From contig JAFTYG010000051.1 of assembly GCA_017461365.1 (NCBI GenBank), positions 1-64,000 on the forward strand: a stretch of DNA of 64,000 nucleotides, written 5' to 3'. Below the pieces are notes generated by a model that was not told the origin of the DNA, searched no databases, and worked only from the letters and a program-made list of their open reading frames with translations. This document shows, one piece after another, positions 61,772 through 64,000 of this stretch. The DNA is from Clostridia bacterium (GTDB taxonomy: Bacteria > Bacillota > Clostridia > Oscillospirales > CAG-272). How positions within the stretch are numbered: position 1 is the stretch's first letter; every line of letters begins with the position of its first letter. Made by a program: the position numbers and the translations under genes.

Positions 61772-63018
61772 AGGTCTTGATCACACCCTCACAAACGGGC
61801 GGAAGAATAAGCGCGATAGCCTCAAAATCGGCGGCTCACAGAGCGCTCATCTGCGCCGCCTTTGCAGACAAAGATACAAGAATACTCTGCCACGAATTGA
61901 ACGAGGATATAGAGGCGACCGTCCGATGTCTTTCGGCTCTCGGTGCAAATATCGAGCGCGATGCGCCCTATTACCTTGTAAAACCCGTAAAGAATATCGT
62001 AAAGGGAGCGACGCTCGACTGCGGAGAGAGCGGCTCGACTATGCGCTTTCTCGTTCCCGTCGCCTGCTTACTTGGGGCTGACGCGTCGTTTCTGATGTCG
62101 GGCAGACTCCCGAACCGCCCCCTCTCCCCTCTGCGCGAGGAGCTTGAGAGGTGCGGAATAACCTTCTCCGAGGCGGGGAGCAATCCTCTCGTATGCCGCG
62201 GAAAAGTGACCGAAAACGAATTTGCAATAAGGGGAGACGTTTCCTCACAGTTTATCAGCGGACTTCTCTTTGCTCTTGCCGTATCGGGCAGGGCGGGAAA
62301 GCTCCGTATAATAGGAAAGCTCGAATCCGCGCCTTACGTCGATATTACCGCAGACATGCTGCGCCGCTTCGGGGTTGATGTCAGCACCACAGAGGACGGA
62401 TATGAAATAAAGAAAAACGGCGGACTTGTGTCTCCCTTCGACCTCGCAGTCGAGGGCGATTGGTCTAACGCCGCATTCCCGCTCGCGCTCGGCGCGATAG
62501 GTAAGCGCCCCGTAAGCGTTAGCGGACTTGACGAAAATTCCCGTCAGGGAGATAAGGGAATACTTGACGTTCTCAGATCAATGGGAGCGCGTGTCGAGAG
62601 CGACGGCGGATGCGTTACCGTTTATCCTTCGGCTCTCGGGGGGGCGCGTGTCGATTCCTCGCAGATTCCCGATCTTGTGCCTATCATCGCCACGGTCGCT
62701 TCGGTTGCCGAGGGCGAGACGGTCATATATAACGCGGGCAGATTGCGCATAAAGGAGAGCGACAGACTCCTGGCGGTCAGTACGGTCCTTCGCGGTATCG
62801 GCGCAAACGTGACCGAGACCGAGGACGGACTTCGTATAGTCGGCGTTCCCGCGCTTTCGGGCGGTGAGGTCTCATCGTTCGGAGATCACCGTATCGTTAT
62901 GAGCGCGGCTGTCGCGTCGGTAAGATGCAGAAATACACTTACCATTGACGGCGCAGAAGCCGTGGCAAAGTCGTATCCTAAATTTTTTGAGGATATGAGA
63001 AAGCTTGGACTGAAATAG
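61768..63018 (+). CDS. aroA: EPSP synthase
   Basis: AroA joins shikimate 3-phosphate and phosphoenolpyruvate. The 416-residue product has KSAAHRALICAAF near residue 18, the class II-like LDCGESGSTMRFLVPVAC near residue 84, SGRLPNRPLSPL near 113, GDVSSQFISGLL near 155 and the C-terminal LRIKESDRLLAV near 327. The ATG at 61768 overlaps the aroB stop as ATGA. A TTG two codons upstream is in frame but less likely. A repeat element follows. Confidence 0.95.
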   Translation: MKVLITPSQTGGRISAIASKSAAHRALICAAFADKDTRILCHELNEDIEATVRCLSALGANIERDAPYYLVKPVKNIVKGATLDCGESGSTMRFLVPVACLLGADASFLMSGRLPNRPLSPLREELERCGITFSEAGSNPLVCRGKVTENEFAIRGDVSSQFISGLLFALAVSGRAGKLRIIGKLESAPYVDITADMLRRFGVDVSTTEDGYEIKKNGGLVSPFDLAVEGDWSNAAFPLALGAIGKRPVSVSGLDENSRQGDKGILDVLRSMGARVESDGGCVTVYPSALGGARVDSSQIPDLVPIIATVASVAEGETVIYNAGRLRIKESDRLLAVSTVLRGIGANVTETEDGLRIVGVPALSGGEVSSFGDHRIVMSAAVASVRCRNTLTIDGAEAVAKSYPKFFEDMRKLGLK

Positions 63019-63035
63019 ATTTTCAGTCCAAGCAA

Positions 63036-63178
63036 ATGCACAGTGTAAAATGCACAATTTCGGTATTTTTTGCCTATGGCAAAAAGCTATATTAAATTAA
63101 AAATATTCGTTAACAAATATTTTTTACATACAAATATTTTTCACAATTTTGCATTTTGCATTGTGCATTGTGCATTTG
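63036..63178. repeat. Repeat family A, copy 4
   Basis: The left end ATGCACAGTGTAAAATGCAC with hairpin TTTTTTGCCTATGGCAAAAA faces the right end TTGCATTGTGCATTGTGCAT, around an A+T-rich centre. It splits the aromatic operon between aroA and aroC. The left half is more degraded than in copies 2 and 3. Confidence 0.72.
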
Positions 63179-63219
63179 CTTTTACGATATTCACCCCATT
63201 ATTGTATAAGGATAGTATT

Positions 63220-64000
63220 ATGTCTACAAATTACGGAAAAAATATCAACATAATGATATACGGCGGCTCGCACGACAGCGAGATAGGTATCGTCGCAAAG
63301 GGACTCCCCAAGGACTTTCGGATAGATCTCGACGAGCTTTACGCCTTTATGAAGCGACGCGCCCCGGGGCAGAATTCAATGTCAACGCAAAGAAAAGAGC
63401 CCGATGTCCCCGAATTCCTTTCGGGCGTTGCCGAGGGCAATATACTTACGGGAGAGACCGTCCACGCAGTTATCAGAAATACAAATCAGCGCTCGTCGGA
63501 CTATTCAAATCTGACCTTTGTGCCCCGTCCCTCACACGCCGACTTCGCCGCGAGAATGAAATACGGCGAGAACGTAGATCTTCGCGGAGGCGGACATTTT
63601 TCGGGTAGACTCACCGCGCCTATGTGTATCGTCGGCGGCATATGCCTGCAATATCTTCGTACACAGGGCATAGATATAGCCGCGCATGTCTATTCGATAG
63701 GCAACGTCTGCGACACGCCCTTTGATCTTGCGAACGTCGGAAAGACCGAGTTCGAGATTCTCAGAAAAAGACAGGAGCTTCCCGTTCTTTCGGAACAGGC
63801 GGGCGAGAAGATGCGTATGCTGATAGAAGAGGCAAGAGCCGAGGGAGACTCAATAGGCGGTATAATCGAATGCGCCGCAGTTGGACTTCCCGCAGGTCTT
63901 GGCGAACATATGTTTGACGGAATTGAAAACCGTATATCGGGAATAGTATTCGGCATCCCGGGCGTAAAGGGAATAGAGTTCGGAGAGGGCTTCGGCGTAT
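63220..64000 (+). CDS. aroC: Chorismate synthase (3' end cut by window)
   Basis: AroC makes chorismate from EPSP with reduced FMN. The visible 260 residues contain MSTNYGKNINIMIYGGSHDSE at the start, RRAPGQNSMSTQRKEPDVPEF near residue 45, RSSDYSNLTFVPRPSHADF near residue 90 and LRGGGHFSGRLTAPMCIVGG near residue 122. The usual ESHG and RSSARETA motifs read GSHD and HFSGRLTA. I have the impression this variant is shared by some Clostridia. No stop occurs before base 64000. The ATG follows AAGGAT. Confidence 0.9.
   Translation, partial: MSTNYGKNINIMIYGGSHDSEIGIVAKGLPKDFRIDLDELYAFMKRRAPGQNSMSTQRKEPDVPEFLSGVAEGNILTGETVHAVIRNTNQRSSDYSNLTFVPRPSHADFAARMKYGENVDLRGGGHFSGRLTAPMCIVGGICLQYLRTQGIDIAAHVYSIGNVCDTPFDLANVGKTEFEILRKRQELPVLSEQAGEKMRMLIEEARAEGDSIGGIIECAAVGLPAGLGEHMFDGIENRISGIVFGIPGVKGIEFGEGFGV

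Overview
The window comes from a low-to-mid GC Gram-positive anaerobe of the Clostridia (Bacillota). Several features support this: a zinc-type S14 and other C+ ribosomal proteins, an rnfCDGEAB cluster, rubrerythrin and LuxS, strong GGAGG ribosome-binding sites, and sigma-A type promoters that often carry an extended -10 (TGG-TAWAAT). The glycoside hydrolases and sugar ABC transporter suggest a plant-polysaccharide user such as a gut bacterium. I cannot place it below class.

Positions 1-12974 hold the end of the S10 operon, the spc operon and the alpha operon in their usual order: S19, L22, S3, L16, L29, S17, L14, L24, L5, S14, S8, L6, L18, S5, L30, L15, SecY, Adk, Map, IF-1, L36, S13, S11, S4, RpoA, L17. 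A strong terminator closes the block. It has two oddities. A group II intron domain I remnant lies between rpsN and rpsH, and infA has no ATG, GTG or TTG start (it appears to begin at CTG or ATT).

Positions 13049-30959 are single genes and short operons: luxS and rbr (divergent, with overlapping promoters), a GH2 beta-galactosidase, a U32-family protein, uppP-rnmV, an LRR surface protein, an RHH-like small protein, a DHHW protein, a Cys-rich membrane protein, an OB-fold-like lipoprotein, a sugar ABC transporter (ATPase, two permeases, binding protein) and a NagD-like phosphatase.

Positions 31344-39813, all on the minus strand, form a redox island: a repeat-domain lipoprotein, apbE (flavin transferase), rnfCDGEAB, a NusG-domain-II protein and a Gx transporter. 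ApbE would attach FMN to RnfG and RnfD.

Positions 39983-53272 hold a GH127 arabinofuranosidase, a PQ-loop protein with an SGNH-like protein, a CitA/CitB-type two-component system, a membrane-anchored C1 protease, a five-gene housekeeping operon (Nudix, GDPD, DUF1015, family 4 UDG, AEC transporter), rnhA and an AraC regulator.

Positions 53413-58472 hold the most coherent candidate new system. Divergent from the AraC regulator lies a GH10 enzyme followed by an enolase-superfamily dehydratase, a 304-residue RraA-fold aldolase-like protein, an SDR and an MBL-fold lactonase-like protein. Together these supply the steps of an oxidative, non-phosphorylative (Dahms-type) sugar pathway fed by xylan fragments.

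Positions 58541-64000 hold the aromatic amino acid operon aroF-tyrA-aroB-aroA-aroC (aroC cut by the window end). Its leader encodes a 22-residue peptide with seven Tyr and three Phe codons followed by a factor-independent terminator, which is the layout of ribosome-mediated attenuation.

Intergenic regions are loaded with non-coding inverted-repeat elements. At least two families recur within the window, and some abut or overlap gene ends. I saw no tRNA, rRNA, CRISPR array, transposase or prophage genes.
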